DNA of 64,000 nucleotides from the NCBI GenBank assembly GCA_000434915.1, contig FR882075.1, positions 1 to 64,000 on the forward strand. Reading direction: 5' to 3'. A program made the position numbers and the translations under genes. The stretch is from Ruminococcus sp. CAG:563 (lineage in GTDB: Bacteria > Bacillota > Clostridia > Oscillospirales > Acutalibacteraceae). Below are positions 27,085-37,051 of this stretch, in pieces; within the stretch, counting starts at the first letter, position 1; every line of letters starts with the position of its first letter. The notes beneath the pieces were generated by a model that saw only the letters and a program-made list of their open reading frames with translations, did not search any database and was not told where the DNA came from.

Positions 27085-27579
27085 CTAATCTTGATACGAT
27101 TCAGACTTTTCTTTCCCGACCATTTTTTGTATCTCTTTTACTGCTCTTGAACGATACTTGCCTATATAAAACAACGGCATAAAATATGTTAGCAGGAGCA
27201 TTATCAACGGGATTGGGCGCATTATGGGTATAAATTCTTTTATAAAGCCTGTAGCAAATAAGAAAATCGAAAACGTCAAAACGATCGCAAACACAAGGGT
27301 AATGACCTCTTCGCACATTCTTTCAAGGCAAAAATGCAATGTGATTTTCGTTTCTGTGCCCTGCTCCGAAAGAGCAATATGTATTTCGGGAACAAACGAT
27401 TGACGTACTCCCCAACCGTATGGATTTTTATACGGAATGTAATAGCTTTTCTCTTTATCAAACTTGAAATTATAAGCCATGGTGTCCGTTTTTATATCAT
27501 TTTTTTCAAAGATACCGATAATCTCCTCTTTCGGAAGACCGACGGTAATACAATTCTTAAAGAAAGGATAAATGTTCAT
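27085..27579 (-). CDS. Hypothetical membrane protein
   Basis: 164 residues. The N-terminal half is soluble with mixed strands (FVPEIHIALSEQGTETKITL). Two hydrophobic helices follow at about 93-113 and 119-139, then a basic cytoplasmic tail. No family recognised. The coding sequence is more AT-rich than the ribosomal operon next to it. It lies 15 bases after the HAD gene, so cotranscription is likely. GGGGAA serves as ribosome site. Confidence 0.6.
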   Translation of the reverse strand: MNIYPFFKNCITVGLPKEEIIGIFEKNDIKTDTMAYNFKFDKEKSYYIPYKNPYGWGVRQSFVPEIHIALSEQGTETKITLHFCLERMCEEVITLVFAIVLTFSIFLFATGFIKEFIPIMRPIPLIMLLLTYFMPLFYIGKYRSRAVKEIQKMVGKEKSESYQD

Positions 27580-27594
27580 TTTTATTCCCCGTAG

Positions 27595-28242
27595 TTAAAA
27601 TTCAAAATATTCCTTAACCTGTTCGTATTTTTCGGCATAGAAATCGACGGTTTTCTTTATCTCGTCTCTGTCGTCCTCGTTGGAATAATCCTCAATGCCG
27701 ATGACCTTATAGCCTGCCGATTTAGCGGTTTTGATTGCGTAAAGAGCGTCCTCAAAGACATATCCGACACCCTCGGCGTGAATCGCATTTTTGACATATT
27801 CAAATGCCGCCGGGTCATTTTTGTGGATTCCAATTTCGTGCATTGAAATAACATCCTCAAAATAACCGAGTATGCCGTTGCGTTCAAGTGCTTTCTTTGC
27901 CATTCCGCTCTCGGTCGCCGTTGCAACAACCATTTTCACGCCGTTATCCTTGAGCGACTGCAAAAAATCCTTTACACCGTCCTTGATCGGAGCGATGTTA
28001 GAATAATAGAACCACAGAATCTCCTGCAAACCGTCGAGCACCTCATCAAAGCTCATGTTGAGGTTGTATTCCTTGATCATGTAGCTTATTCCGGTTTTGT
28101 ACCCCTGCTTGCGAAAAAGGTCGAATTCCCTCGGAATAATGCCCCTCATCATGAGGAAAGCACCCGACGCAGTATCCCATATGTGCATGGAATCGAGCAG
28201 AGTTCCGTCCATGTCAAAAATTGCGTAATTAATGTTTTTCAT
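27595..28242 (-). CDS. HAD-superfamily hydrolase (beta-phosphoglucomutase-like)
   Basis: 215 residues from ATG 28242 (AGGA eight bases upstream). The open frame begins 30 codons earlier, but that extension precedes the conserved fold. HAD motif I is FDMDGTLLDS, motif II VVATATES, a central lysine lies in the KKAL/HKNDP region, and motif III-like FEDALYAI follows. An alpha-helical cap lies between motifs I and II. This subfamily removes phosphate from, or isomerises, small sugar phosphates. Substrate not deducible. Confidence 0.8.
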   Translation of the reverse strand: MKNINYAIFDMDGTLLDSMHIWDTASGAFLMMRGIIPREFDLFRKQGYKTGISYMIKEYNLNMSFDEVLDGLQEILWFYYSNIAPIKDGVKDFLQSLKDNGVKMVVATATESGMAKKALERNGILGYFEDVISMHEIGIHKNDPAAFEYVKNAIHAEGVGYVFEDALYAIKTAKSAGYKVIGIEDYSNEDDRDEIKKTVDFYAEKYEQVKEYFEF

Positions 28243-28332
28243 AGTTTCATTCCTGTGCTTTAATTTTTTATAATACTTTAAGGTGCAAAGCCGCCCTTTC
28301 TCATCATCTTTCAATTTCCTCTCTTCACTCAA

Positions 28333-28372
28333 AAACGCCTCCCCTTGATTAAACCAAGGAGAGGCTTAAAAC
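28333..28372 (-). terminator. Intrinsic terminator after the small secreted protein gene
   Basis: GCCTCTCCTTG, seven-base loop, CAAGGGGAGGC on the minus strand, then TTTTT. The stem also resembles the CCTCCCCTT/AAGGAGAGG repeat near 36076. Confidence 0.75.
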
Positions 28373-28380
28373 CGTTGATA

Positions 28381-28941
28381 TTAAAGAGAGTCGAACCACT
28401 TGAGCAGATTGATTAACGGCCTAATCAAATCGGCATATTCCCAACCCGAAAGCCACTTGATAAATTTCTGCATTGTCGTAGTCGGTCGGTCAACATTGAG
28501 CTTTTCAAGAATAAGATTGCCGGTTGTTGTGAAGGAATATTCTTTGCTCAGCTTTTCGTCGGCCGTTTTGAAAGAACCTTCCGCAACGGTAATCGTGTAT
28601 TCGGACTCATGAGCCATTGCCGACTCATACGAAACGGTAATAACCGCACTCTTGCCCTTCATTTCAATATTCTTTGCATTTGAAGCATTGTATGTTTTAT
28701 TCTGTCCGTCTGTTCCGCTCACGTTTACCGAAAAGCCGTCCGCCAGCACAAACTCGCTGTTCGACTTAACCGTAATTTTGAGATCACCGACATATTTGTG
28801 TTTAAAGTTTCCCGATGCGGCAACCGCTACTCCGGATTTCAGATTAAAGCTTCCCTCCTCGGCGAAGCCGATAACGGAAAAACTGAAGATCATAGCAATC
28901 GCAAGAAGAACGGCTAAAAATTTGTTTACTGTTTTTGTCAT
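28381..28941 (-). CDS. Small secreted protein, unknown function
   Basis: 186 residues from ATG 28941 (GAGGTGAT seven bases upstream). The signal peptide NKFLAVLLAIAMIFSFSVIGFAEE has cleavage expected near residue 28. The mature part looks all-beta (GDLKITVKSNSEFVL, EYTITVAEGSFKT) and ends in an aromatic, amphipathic tail (ADLIRPLINLLKWFDSL). That tail recalls the hydrophobic C-terminus of the surface protein at 21616, and neither has a sortase motif. It has its own promoter at 28975. Confidence 0.7.
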   Translation of the reverse strand: MTKTVNKFLAVLLAIAMIFSFSVIGFAEEGSFNLKSGVAVAASGNFKHKYVGDLKITVKSNSEFVLADGFSVNVSGTDGQNKTYNASNAKNIEMKGKSAVITVSYESAMAHESEYTITVAEGSFKTADEKLSKEYSFTTTGNLILEKLNVDRPTTTMQKFIKWLSGWEYADLIRPLINLLKWFDSL

Positions 28942-28974
28942 GATAATCACCTCAAATTTATTTTCTTTAAGCTG

Positions 28975-29003
28975 ATTATAACATTAAAAAAGCAAATAAT
29001 CAA
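28975..29003 (-). promoter_or_regulatory. Promoter of the small secreted protein gene
   Basis: Minus strand TTGATT, 17-base spacer, TATAAT. Just upstream, 29011-29033 is a 9-bp palindrome (AATCTTAAT/ATTAAGATT) after the pcrA stop, possibly a weak pcrA terminator. Confidence 0.75.
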
Positions 29004-29042
29004 TACTCCAAATCTTAATTTTTGATTAAGATTCGGTAACAA

Positions 29043-31433
29043 TCACATCTTTGTGAGCTTTGCGAAATTAGCCATGAGCTTCTTTGTGCCCGATTTTTCA
29101 AAAGCAATTTCAAGAAGCGTATCGTTGCCCATGCTCTTGGCGGAAAGAATAACGCCCTGTCCGAACACCTTGTGATGAACGGTATCGCCGATTTTGTAAT
29201 TTTCCTTGCTTGCAGCAGCCGGCTGTGGCTTTTTCGCCGTTGTCTGAGCCGTGAAGCCTCGTTTGATAGGTCTGCCGCTTGTGAAATCCTCGCCGAAATC
29301 TTTATATGGCTCGTCCTCTGCACTTCTTCTGTAAGAAGAATATGAAGTTACGCCCGTCTTTTCCGTCAAATCATCCGGGATTTCTCCGAGGAATCGTGAC
29401 GGCGCATTGTGGGTCGTTGAGCCGAACATAAGACGTGTTCTTGTGTTCGTCAGGTATAATTCCTGCTTTGCCCTCGTTATTCCGACATATGCAAGGCGGC
29501 GTTCCTCCTCCATATCGTCGGGATTGTAGATCGACTGATTTCCCGGGAAAACTCCGTCCTCCATGCCGATTATAAACACAACAGGGAATTCAAGACCCTT
29601 TGCCGAGTGAAGCGTCATCATAACGACGGTATCGGAATCGGCATTGTAGTTGTCGATATCGGTCATGAGTGCAATTTCCTCAAGGAAGCCGTTGAGCGTA
29701 GGCTCGTCGCTCTCCTCCTCATAACGCATGAGGTTCGCCTTAAGCTCGTTGAGGTTCTCTTTTCTGTCCTGCGACGTGTCCTTATCAAGGTCAAGAAACT
29801 GATAATAGCCCGTCATGCTTAATGTTTTTTCAAGCAGCTCATGAGGCTTCAATTCCTGTGCCGCCTCAATAAGCTCCTTAATCATTGCGCTGAACTGCAA
29901 GAGCTTCGATGAGGCACGGCTGAGCGACGGATAGGAATCAGCATTTGAGATGACCTCGAATATACTGACACCCAGTCCTGCGGCAATTTCCGACGCATTG
30001 TTAAGCGTTGTATCGCCTATTCCCCTCTTGGGTTCGTTGATGATACGGCGAAGTCTGACATTGTCCGCCGTGTTGTTGATAAGTGTAAGATATGCCAAAG
30101 CATCCTTGATTTCCTTACGCTCATAGAATCGCAGACCGCCGATAATTCTGTACGGAATACCTGCACGAACGAACGCATTTTCAATCGTGCTCGACTGTGC
30201 GTTCATTCGATAAAGCACAGCGTGATCGGACATCTTCTTGCCGCACGCAACATCCTTCATTATCGTGTCGGCAACAAAGCGTGCTTCCTCTCTCTCGTCA
30301 TATGAGGTGTTGACGGTAATCTTGTTACCCTTGCCGTTAGCCGTCCAAAGATTTTTACCCTTACGCTGGCTGTTGTTGGCAATGACGGCGTTTGCGGCGT
30401 CAAGTATAGTCTGCGTTGAGCGGTAATTCTGCTCAAGTCTTATCGTCTTTGCATCGGGATACCGTTCCTCGAAGCTCAGAATATTCTGAATCGTAGCACC
30501 GCGGAACTTATAAATACTCTGGTCATCATCACCGACAACGCAAATATTTCTGTACTTTTCGGCAAGCAGACTTGTCAGCACATACTGCGCATGGTTGGTA
30601 TCCTGATACTCGTCAACCAGTATGTATTTGAATTTATTCTGATAGTAATTTCTGACCTCTTTGTTATTTTGCAAAAGCTCGACGGTTCTGAAAATCATAT
30701 CGTCGAAATCCATTGCATCGGCATTTTTAAGAAGCTTCTGATAGCACTTATACGCCTCGCCTATCGCCTTTAAGCGAACATCTCCGCCCGCACGGGCAAT
30801 GTACTCGTCGGGATTTATGAGCTGATCCTTAGCACGGCTGACCTCCTTAAGAATGGTCTTGTGTGAAAGCATCTTATCGTTGATATCAAGAAGTCTCTGT
30901 GCTTCCTTCATAACACGCTTTGAATCGTCCGTATCATAAATTGTGAAGCGGTTTGTGTAGCCGATAAGGTCGCCGTAACGTCTCAGTATTCTTGCACAGC
31001 AGGAGTGGAACGTGCTCGCCCAGATATCGTTTGCGGCGTCGCCGAGCTTTGCGGCAAGTCTGGCCTTCAGCTCCGAAGCCGCCTTGTTGGTAAACGTAAT
31101 GGCAAGTATCTCCCACGGAGCCGGAGCATTGACCGTCAGCAAATCATAGACCTCAAACAAGTCTGTTGTCGGGTCGGCAAGATACTGCTTCATGATTGCA
31201 ATGTCGCTCTCGGCCGGCTCAAACTCGGAATAATCCGAATTATAAGCGTTTCCGTACTTAATGAGATTGGCGATTCTGTTGACAAGAACCGTCGTTTTTC
31301 CGCTGCCTGCACCTGCAAGAAGCAGCAAGGGGCCATTTACTGCATAGATAGCCTCTTGCTGCCTGTCATTCATTCTTTCAAAATCTTTTGCAATTATACG
31401 GCGGCGAAGTTCTAAAAATTCGTCTTTAAGCAT
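29043..31433 (-). CDS. pcrA: ATP-dependent DNA helicase PcrA/UvrD family
   Basis: 796 residues, typical for PcrA. Superfamily 1A motifs include Walker A GAGSGKT at 41-47, VDEYQDTNHAQY (motif II), GDDDQSIYKFRGA (III), LEQNYRSTQTIL (IV), TLHSAKGLEFPVVFI (V) and YVGITRAKQEL (VI). The C-terminal Tudor-like tail (GDTVHHKVFGQGVIL) that contacts RNA polymerase is present. It unwinds DNA in repair and at replication-transcription conflicts. The pfkA stop lies 13 bases upstream, so it is probably cotranscribed with pfkA. Confidence 0.95.
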   Translation of the reverse strand: MLKDEFLELRRRIIAKDFERMNDRQQEAIYAVNGPLLLLAGAGSGKTTVLVNRIANLIKYGNAYNSDYSEFEPAESDIAIMKQYLADPTTDLFEVYDLLTVNAPAPWEILAITFTNKAASELKARLAAKLGDAANDIWASTFHSCCARILRRYGDLIGYTNRFTIYDTDDSKRVMKEAQRLLDINDKMLSHKTILKEVSRAKDQLINPDEYIARAGGDVRLKAIGEAYKCYQKLLKNADAMDFDDMIFRTVELLQNNKEVRNYYQNKFKYILVDEYQDTNHAQYVLTSLLAEKYRNICVVGDDDQSIYKFRGATIQNILSFEERYPDAKTIRLEQNYRSTQTILDAANAVIANNSQRKGKNLWTANGKGNKITVNTSYDEREEARFVADTIMKDVACGKKMSDHAVLYRMNAQSSTIENAFVRAGIPYRIIGGLRFYERKEIKDALAYLTLINNTADNVRLRRIINEPKRGIGDTTLNNASEIAAGLGVSIFEVISNADSYPSLSRASSKLLQFSAMIKELIEAAQELKPHELLEKTLSMTGYYQFLDLDKDTSQDRKENLNELKANLMRYEEESDEPTLNGFLEEIALMTDIDNYNADSDTVVMMTLHSAKGLEFPVVFIIGMEDGVFPGNQSIYNPDDMEEERRLAYVGITRAKQELYLTNTRTRLMFGSTTHNAPSRFLGEIPDDLTEKTGVTSYSSYRRSAEDEPYKDFGEDFTSGRPIKRGFTAQTTAKKPQPAAASKENYKIGDTVHHKVFGQGVILSAKSMGNDTLLEIAFEKSGTKKLMANFAKLTKM

Positions 31434-31446
31434 AATTTGATTTCCT

Positions 31447-32424
31447 TTAGATTGAAATTATGTTTGCCATCTTGTAAAGATTCATGTCAATATGCTTCTT
31501 CATGTTGAGAGCCTCGAAGATGTCATAATCAACGATTTGATCCTTCTGCATTGCAACAACACGGTTGCCGATGCCGTCCATGAGAAGCTCAACCGCTCTG
31601 TAGCCCATCTGGCTTGCAACAACACGGTCTCTCACTGTCGGTGAGCCGCCACGCTGAACATGAGCGAGAACCATTGCTCTGGACTCAACGCCTGTTTCCT
31701 CTTCGATTGCCTTTGCAAGCTCTTCAACGGTGATGTTTCCGTCAGCCGTTACGCCCTCGGCAACGATAACAAGGAAGTGCTTCTTGCCTGTCTTCTGGGT
31801 ACGTCGGATTCTGTCGAATACATCTCTCTTGAGGTCAAACTCAACCTCGGGGATAAGGATAGCCGTTGCGCCGACTGCAATACCTGCATTAAGAGCAAGG
31901 TAGCCTGCACGTCTGCCCATAACCTCGATAACGGAGCAACGGTCATGAGAAGCCGATGTATCACGGATTCTGTCAACCATTTCCATAATTGTGTTAAGAC
32001 AAGTGTCATAGCCTATTGTATAGTCGCAGCAAGCAATATCGTTATCGATTGTGCCGGGAATACCTACACAGGGAATTCCTCGCTCGGAAAGGTCTCTTGC
32101 ACCTCTGAACGAACCGTCACCGCCGATAACAACGATACCCTCTATACCGTATGCATGGCAAATTTCAATAGCTTTCTGCATACCTTCCTCGGTAGCAAAT
32201 TCTTTGCTTCTTGCGGAATGGAGCATTGTGCCGCCTCTGTGAATGATATCGCAAACGGTGCGTATCTCCATCGGGATGAGAGAGCCCTCCATAAGGCCCT
32301 TATAGCCACGGTCAATGCCGTAAACCTTAATGTGATTCTCACATGCTGTACGAACTACCGCACGAACGGCAGCGTTCATTCCCGGGGCGTCTCCACCGCT
32401 TGTCAAAACTCCGATTGTCTTCAT
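31447..32424 (-). CDS. pfkA: 6-phosphofructokinase
   Basis: 325 residues, the size of bacterial allosteric PfkA. The N-terminal TSGGDAPGMNAAVRAVVR holds the ATP-site glycine loop. GGDGSFRGA, the catalytic GTIDNDI and MGRRAGYLAL follow. GGDGS at the ATP site favours the ATP-dependent type over the PPi-dependent one. It catalyses the committed step of glycolysis. The start has AGGAGG, with its own promoter at 32464-32492. Confidence 0.96.
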   Translation of the reverse strand: MKTIGVLTSGGDAPGMNAAVRAVVRTACENHIKVYGIDRGYKGLMEGSLIPMEIRTVCDIIHRGGTMLHSARSKEFATEEGMQKAIEICHAYGIEGIVVIGGDGSFRGARDLSERGIPCVGIPGTIDNDIACCDYTIGYDTCLNTIMEMVDRIRDTSASHDRCSVIEVMGRRAGYLALNAGIAVGATAILIPEVEFDLKRDVFDRIRRTQKTGKKHFLVIVAEGVTADGNITVEELAKAIEEETGVESRAMVLAHVQRGGSPTVRDRVVASQMGYRAVELLMDGIGNRVVAMQKDQIVDYDIFEALNMKKHIDMNLYKMANIISI

Positions 32425-32463
32425 TATAACTTCCTCCTAAGGATTCACTAAAAATTCTATATG

Positions 32464-32492
32464 ATGATACACCTAAATAAAAAAAATGTCAA
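32464..32492 (-). promoter_or_regulatory. Promoter of pfkA-pcrA
   Basis: Minus strand TTGACA, 17-base spacer (with an eight-T run), TATCAT, about 40 bases upstream of pfkA. Confidence 0.75.
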
Positions 32493-32519
32493 ATAAAACA
32501 GAAAAATATTTACCGAAAA

Positions 32520-35500
32520 TTACTGAAAAACCACATTTTCTTCACCGAGAACACGTTTAAGCTCATTTATCAGCGGTTCATTTACATCAACACTGTGTTC
32601 ATACGGCTGATGAACGTATTTCCCTGTGTCGGCAAAATAATAATAAAGAGGAACTCTGCCATCGAAAATCGAAAGAAGTTTTTCCGCCTGAATCTGCTCC
32701 GGCGTGCCCTCCGTCGGGAATTTCAGGAAAAGTCCGCTGTGTCTTTTCTTTACCGGTGCGGCAGGCTGTGACGGACTTTGTGCGCCCTTTTTCATGAAAT
32801 AGTCCTTTGCTGCTTCGGCAGTGTAAATATGCTCGCAGATAAGCTTCGACGGTTCCTCGTCACGGACATCAAGCCGTCCATAAAAGACAAGCACCCTACC
32901 CTCTTCAAGCATCATTGAATTTTCCATCAAAATCTTCGGGAACACAATAACCTCTATTGAACCCGATGTGTCCTCAACGCTGACAAAAGCCATTGTCGTG
33001 TCACTCTTTGTGATTTTCTTCTTCACATCGGTTATTATGCCCATTATCTTGGTTCTTTCTCCGTCCTTATGCGAAGAATGTATATTTTCGCCGCTGCTTG
33101 CAAGCTCGGCAATCCTCACGCAGCCCATTGAAGCCGCAAGCTCGGCATGAGCCGCCATGGGATGACCCGAAAGATACAGTCCCGTTGTCGATTTTTCCAT
33201 TGCAAGAAGCTCGCTTTGCGGAAATTCGTCAAAAAATTTCAATGCCGTTTCCGAGTGAGATTCACCGCCGACCGAATCGAAAAGACCTATCTGCCCCTCA
33301 ACGTTTCTGCGTTTTTTTGAGTCCAGTTCATCGATTATCTCGTTCATTGCCATGAGCATCTGACGGCGGTTTGCACCCAAACCGTCAAGTGCACCGCTTT
33401 TAATGAGGCTTTCAACCGCTCTTTTATTAAAATCCGACCCGTGCATTCTTGAGCAAAAATTATAAAACGATGTGAACCTGCCTGCATTTCTCTCCGAAAT
33501 TATATTTTTTATGAAGCTTCTGCCAAGATTTTTAATAGCGAGCATTCCGAAGCGGATATTTCCGTCCGAAACAGTGAAATTGTCATAACTCTCATTGACA
33601 TTCGGCGGCAGGATTTTGATACCGATCCTGTTACATTCATCAGTATATTCCGTTACCTTGTCCGTATTGTCAAGAACGCTGGAAAGAAGTGCCGCCATAA
33701 ATTCACAGGGATAATGGCATTTGAGATACGCCGTCTGATACGCAACGTATGCGTATGCCGTTGCGTGCGACTTGTTGAATGCATACGAAGCGAACGATGA
33801 CATATCATCGAATATATCGTTGGCAACCTCGGCCGGTATTCCCCTTTTCACACAGCCGTCGCATTCAACCGTTCCGTCCTCACGCACCATGCCGTAGATA
33901 AAGTTTTTGCGCTCCTTCTCCATAACGTCGTGCTTTTTCTTGGACATTGCACGGCGGACAATATCGGCTCTTCCGTAGGAATATCCCGCAAGCGAACGGA
34001 ATATCTGCATGACCTGCTCCTGATAAATCATACAGCCGTATGTGACCTCAAGAATATCACGAAGCTTTTCGGTCTTATAAACCGTCTTTTCCGGGTGATG
34101 TCTATTCTCGATATATGTGTTTATTGAATCCATCGGACCCGGGCGGTAAAGCGAGATAACGGCTATCAAGTCCTCGATATCGACGGGCTTCAGTCCCACA
34201 AGAACACTCTTCATGCCTGCCGATTCAAACTGGAACACGCCCTCGGTCTGACCTGAAGCCATCATCTCATAGGTTGCCTTGTCGGTTATGTCGATTTTAT
34301 TTATATCAAAGCTTTTGTCTTTCTGCCGAATCATCCTGACCGCATCATTAATGACGGTCAGCGTCCTCAGTCCGAGGAAATCCATTTTGAGAAGTCCCAG
34401 CTCCTCAAGCGTTGTCATTGTGTACTGAGTGACAGGCGAATTATCGTTGAGCGCAAGCGGAACGTAGCTTGCTACCGGATCTCTTGTTATGACAACACCT
34501 GCCGCATGGGTCGAGGTATGCCGAGGCATGCCCTCAACCTTCATTGAAGTATCGATGAGGTTCTTTATCTCGTCGCTGCTTTCATATAGAGCACGGAATT
34601 CCGGCGACTTTTTAAGTGCCTTTTGAATTGTAATATTCAGCTCTCTGGGAACCTGCTTTGAAACGTTGTCGACGACGTTATACGGAATTCCCATCGCTCT
34701 GCCGACATCACGGATAGCCGCCCTCGCCGCAAGCGTTCCGAACGTTACGATCTGCGCAACATGGTCTGCACCGTACTTTTCGATAACGTAGTCAATTACC
34801 TCTCCCCTGCGTTCATAGCAGAAGTCAACGTCAAAATCGGGCATGCTGACACGCTCTGGATTGAGGAAACGCTCAAAAAGAAGATTATATTTCATCGGGT
34901 CGATTCCCGTTATGCCGATGCAATATGCGGCAATGCTGCCTGCACCCGAGCCTCTGCCCGGGCCGACGGGAATGCCCTTGGATTTTGCATATCTTATAAA
35001 ATCGTGGACTATCAGGAAATAATCGACATAGCCCATTTTATTTATAACGTCAAGCTCGTAATTGAGCCTGTCAAAATACTCCTTCGGCGGATTATCACCG
35101 TAATTTCTGTGCATTCCGGCATAACACTGCTCCTTAAACCATTCAAAATGGTCTCTGCCGTCGGGCACCTCAAAATGAGGGAGCTTGGTGTTGCCGAATT
35201 CAAAATCATAATTGCACCTGTCGGCAATTATCTGCGTATTTTCTATCGCCTCGGGGACGTGGGAGAAAAGCTCATACATTTCCTCCTCGCTCTTTAAATA
35301 GAACTCGTCGCTGTCAAATTCAAGACCGTTGCCCTGACCCAGGGTCGTATTGGTCGCAATACAGATGAGCACCTGCTGAATCTTGCTGTCCTCCTTGCGG
35401 ACATAGTGAGTATCGTTCGTCGCAACGAGCGGAATCCCTGTTTCCTTTGAAAGTCTTATGAGCATCGGTTCAATCTGCTTTTGCTCACGGATTCCGTGAT

Positions 35501-36029
35501 TTTGAAGTTCGAGAAAGAAATTGCCCTGACCAAAAACGTTGTTGTACCAAAGAGCCTTTTCCTTTGCTCTCTCGTAATCGTCGGCCATAAGTGCCCTCGG
35601 GATTTCACCGGCAAGGCAGGCCGAAAGAGCGATTATGCCCTCGTGGTACTTCTCCAAAAGCTCACGGTCGATTCTCGGCTTTGTATAAAAGCCCTCCGTC
35701 CACGACTTTGAAACCATCGAAATAAGATTCTGATAGCCTGTTGCGTTCTCGCAGAGAAGAACAAGGTGATATCTTTCACTGTCAAGAGCATGAACCTTAT
35801 CCTTGCGTCCTCTCGAAGCAAGGTAACACTCGCAGCCGATAATCGGCTTGATTCCTCTCGCTTTCGCCTTTTTATAAAAATCCACAGCGCCGTACATAAC
35901 GCCGTGGTCGGTAATTGCCATGGAATCCATACCCAGCTCAACCGCACGGTCAAGCAGGTCGTCAAGACGGCATGCACCGTCAAGCAAGCTGTATTCCGTA
36001 TGTAAATGAAGATGTGTGAAGCTCAACAC
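32520..36029 (-). CDS. dnaE: DNA polymerase III subunit alpha (DnaE)
   Basis: 1169 residues from GTG 36029. A TTG follows at once at 36026, and AAAGGAGG lies only four to seven bases upstream, so the earlier frame to 36056 is unlikely. The N-terminal PHP domain (HLHLHTEYSLLDGACR, TDHGVMYG) is followed by the C-family polymerase core (GPGRGSGAGSIAAY, MPDFDVDFCYERR with the catalytic aspartates), a helix-hairpin-helix region, an OB fold (KIMGIITDVKKKITKS) and a short tail. It acts with PolC in Firmicutes replisomes. Confidence 0.95.
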   Translation of the reverse strand: MLSFTHLHLHTEYSLLDGACRLDDLLDRAVELGMDSMAITDHGVMYGAVDFYKKAKARGIKPIIGCECYLASRGRKDKVHALDSERYHLVLLCENATGYQNLISMVSKSWTEGFYTKPRIDRELLEKYHEGIIALSACLAGEIPRALMADDYERAKEKALWYNNVFGQGNFFLELQNHGIREQKQIEPMLIRLSKETGIPLVATNDTHYVRKEDSKIQQVLICIATNTTLGQGNGLEFDSDEFYLKSEEEMYELFSHVPEAIENTQIIADRCNYDFEFGNTKLPHFEVPDGRDHFEWFKEQCYAGMHRNYGDNPPKEYFDRLNYELDVINKMGYVDYFLIVHDFIRYAKSKGIPVGPGRGSGAGSIAAYCIGITGIDPMKYNLLFERFLNPERVSMPDFDVDFCYERRGEVIDYVIEKYGADHVAQIVTFGTLAARAAIRDVGRAMGIPYNVVDNVSKQVPRELNITIQKALKKSPEFRALYESSDEIKNLIDTSMKVEGMPRHTSTHAAGVVITRDPVASYVPLALNDNSPVTQYTMTTLEELGLLKMDFLGLRTLTVINDAVRMIRQKDKSFDINKIDITDKATYEMMASGQTEGVFQFESAGMKSVLVGLKPVDIEDLIAVISLYRPGPMDSINTYIENRHHPEKTVYKTEKLRDILEVTYGCMIYQEQVMQIFRSLAGYSYGRADIVRRAMSKKKHDVMEKERKNFIYGMVREDGTVECDGCVKRGIPAEVANDIFDDMSSFASYAFNKSHATAYAYVAYQTAYLKCHYPCEFMAALLSSVLDNTDKVTEYTDECNRIGIKILPPNVNESYDNFTVSDGNIRFGMLAIKNLGRSFIKNIISERNAGRFTSFYNFCSRMHGSDFNKRAVESLIKSGALDGLGANRRQMLMAMNEIIDELDSKKRRNVEGQIGLFDSVGGESHSETALKFFDEFPQSELLAMEKSTTGLYLSGHPMAAHAELAASMGCVRIAELASSGENIHSSHKDGERTKIMGIITDVKKKITKSDTTMAFVSVEDTSGSIEVIVFPKILMENSMMLEEGRVLVFYGRLDVRDEEPSKLICEHIYTAEAAKDYFMKKGAQSPSQPAAPVKKRHSGLFLKFPTEGTPEQIQAEKLLSIFDGRVPLYYYFADTGKYVHQPYEHSVDVNEPLINELKRVLGEENVVFQ

Positions 36030-36075
36030 GCCGCCTCCTTTATTAACTGTTAACAAGCTGAGCAGTATATTCAGC

Positions 36076-36115
36076 CTCCCCTTTAAGCAAGGAGAGGGGA
36101 CCGCTTGCGGTAAAG
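36076..36115. repeat. Short palindromic intergenic repeat (CCTCCCCTT/AAGGAGAGG type)
   Basis: CCTCCCCTT at 36078 faces AAGGAGAGGGG, followed by ACCGCTTGCGGT, itself palindromic. The first palindrome is also used in the terminator at 28333. It lies between whiA and dnaE. Confidence 0.5.
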
Positions 36116-36142
36116 TAATTGCAAAAATATAATATTTAGACT

Positions 36143-37036
36143 TTACCTGTACTTATCCGCAATATCCATGATTTTCATGAGTCTGTGGTTAACTCCCGAG
36201 CGTGAAATCGGTACACTGAGGTTTTCGCCGAGCTGTTTGAGCGACATATCCGGATTCTCACGGCGTAAAATCGCAACCTCTTTAAGCTCGTCCGAAAGGG
36301 AATCAAGCCCCTGCTTTTTTTCGATAATCTCTATCGCTTCAACCTGAAGCAGTCCGGCTTCGATGGATCGGCTCATATTTGCAGATTCAAAATTCATCTG
36401 TCTGTTGATTTTGTTCCTGACATCCTTTTGAATCTTTATTCCCATAAGCTCAAGACTTGAATTGACCGCTCCCATAAGCGTGAGCAAATCCTCAATGCTT
36501 TCGCTGTCCTTTAGATAGATAACATGAGAATATTTTCTGATAATATGCTTGGCCTTTAGTCCGGAATCGGTAAGAATCTTCAAAAGGTCGAAGCTAAGGT
36601 TCTGAAAAGGAACAACAAATTCAAGATGATAGTTTTTATCCGGGTTTGCGATTGAGCCGCATGTGAGAAAAACGCCCCGCAAAAATGCACCGTAGCACTC
36701 GTCGTCCTCAAACACTCCCCGGTTTATTCTCAGGGATATTGAATTGATTTCATGGTCAAAATATTCGATGACCCGTTTTCTGTCCTCGGCAGACGGAATT
36801 TTCAAAACATATTTCCCGCTTTTTAGCTGAGAAACAGCCGTTTCAACGCCCGAGGTCTCGGCAATCGTCCTCTCAAAAGCCTGTATAACCTCCTTGTAAT
36901 CAGTTGCACAGCTTATTGATCTGACGGTAAAGCTCTTGCCGTAAAGCAAAAAGCCGTAGGCAAAGGAACGCTTGCAGCATTCTGACGGAAATTCAAGCTC
37001 CGCTAATTCATTTTTCACTCCTGCAGTGAATGACAT
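36143..37036 (-). CDS. whiA: DNA-binding protein WhiA
   Basis: 297 residues. The N-terminal LAGLIDADG-like fold (SFTAGVKNELAELEF; GAFLRGVFLTCGSIANPDKNYHLEF) and the C-terminal helix-turn-helix (LKQLGENLSVPISRSGVNHR) are both present. In Bacillus and Streptomyces WhiA affects cell division and chromosome segregation. It lies 15 bases after rapZ, and no yvcK gene sits between them. Confidence 0.95.
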   Translation of the reverse strand: MSFTAGVKNELAELEFPSECCKRSFAYGFLLYGKSFTVRSISCATDYKEVIQAFERTIAETSGVETAVSQLKSGKYVLKIPSAEDRKRVIEYFDHEINSISLRINRGVFEDDECYGAFLRGVFLTCGSIANPDKNYHLEFVVPFQNLSFDLLKILTDSGLKAKHIIRKYSHVIYLKDSESIEDLLTLMGAVNSSLELMGIKIQKDVRNKINRQMNFESANMSRSIEAGLLQVEAIEIIEKKQGLDSLSDELKEVAILRRENPDMSLKQLGENLSVPISRSGVNHRLMKIMDIADKYR

Positions 37037-37051
37037 TTGTTTATACCCCTG

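Noticed and set aside
31660..32451. 263-codon plus-strand open frame
   Set aside because: Antisense shadow of pfkA. Cysteine- and asparagine-rich nonsense composition, no ribosome site.
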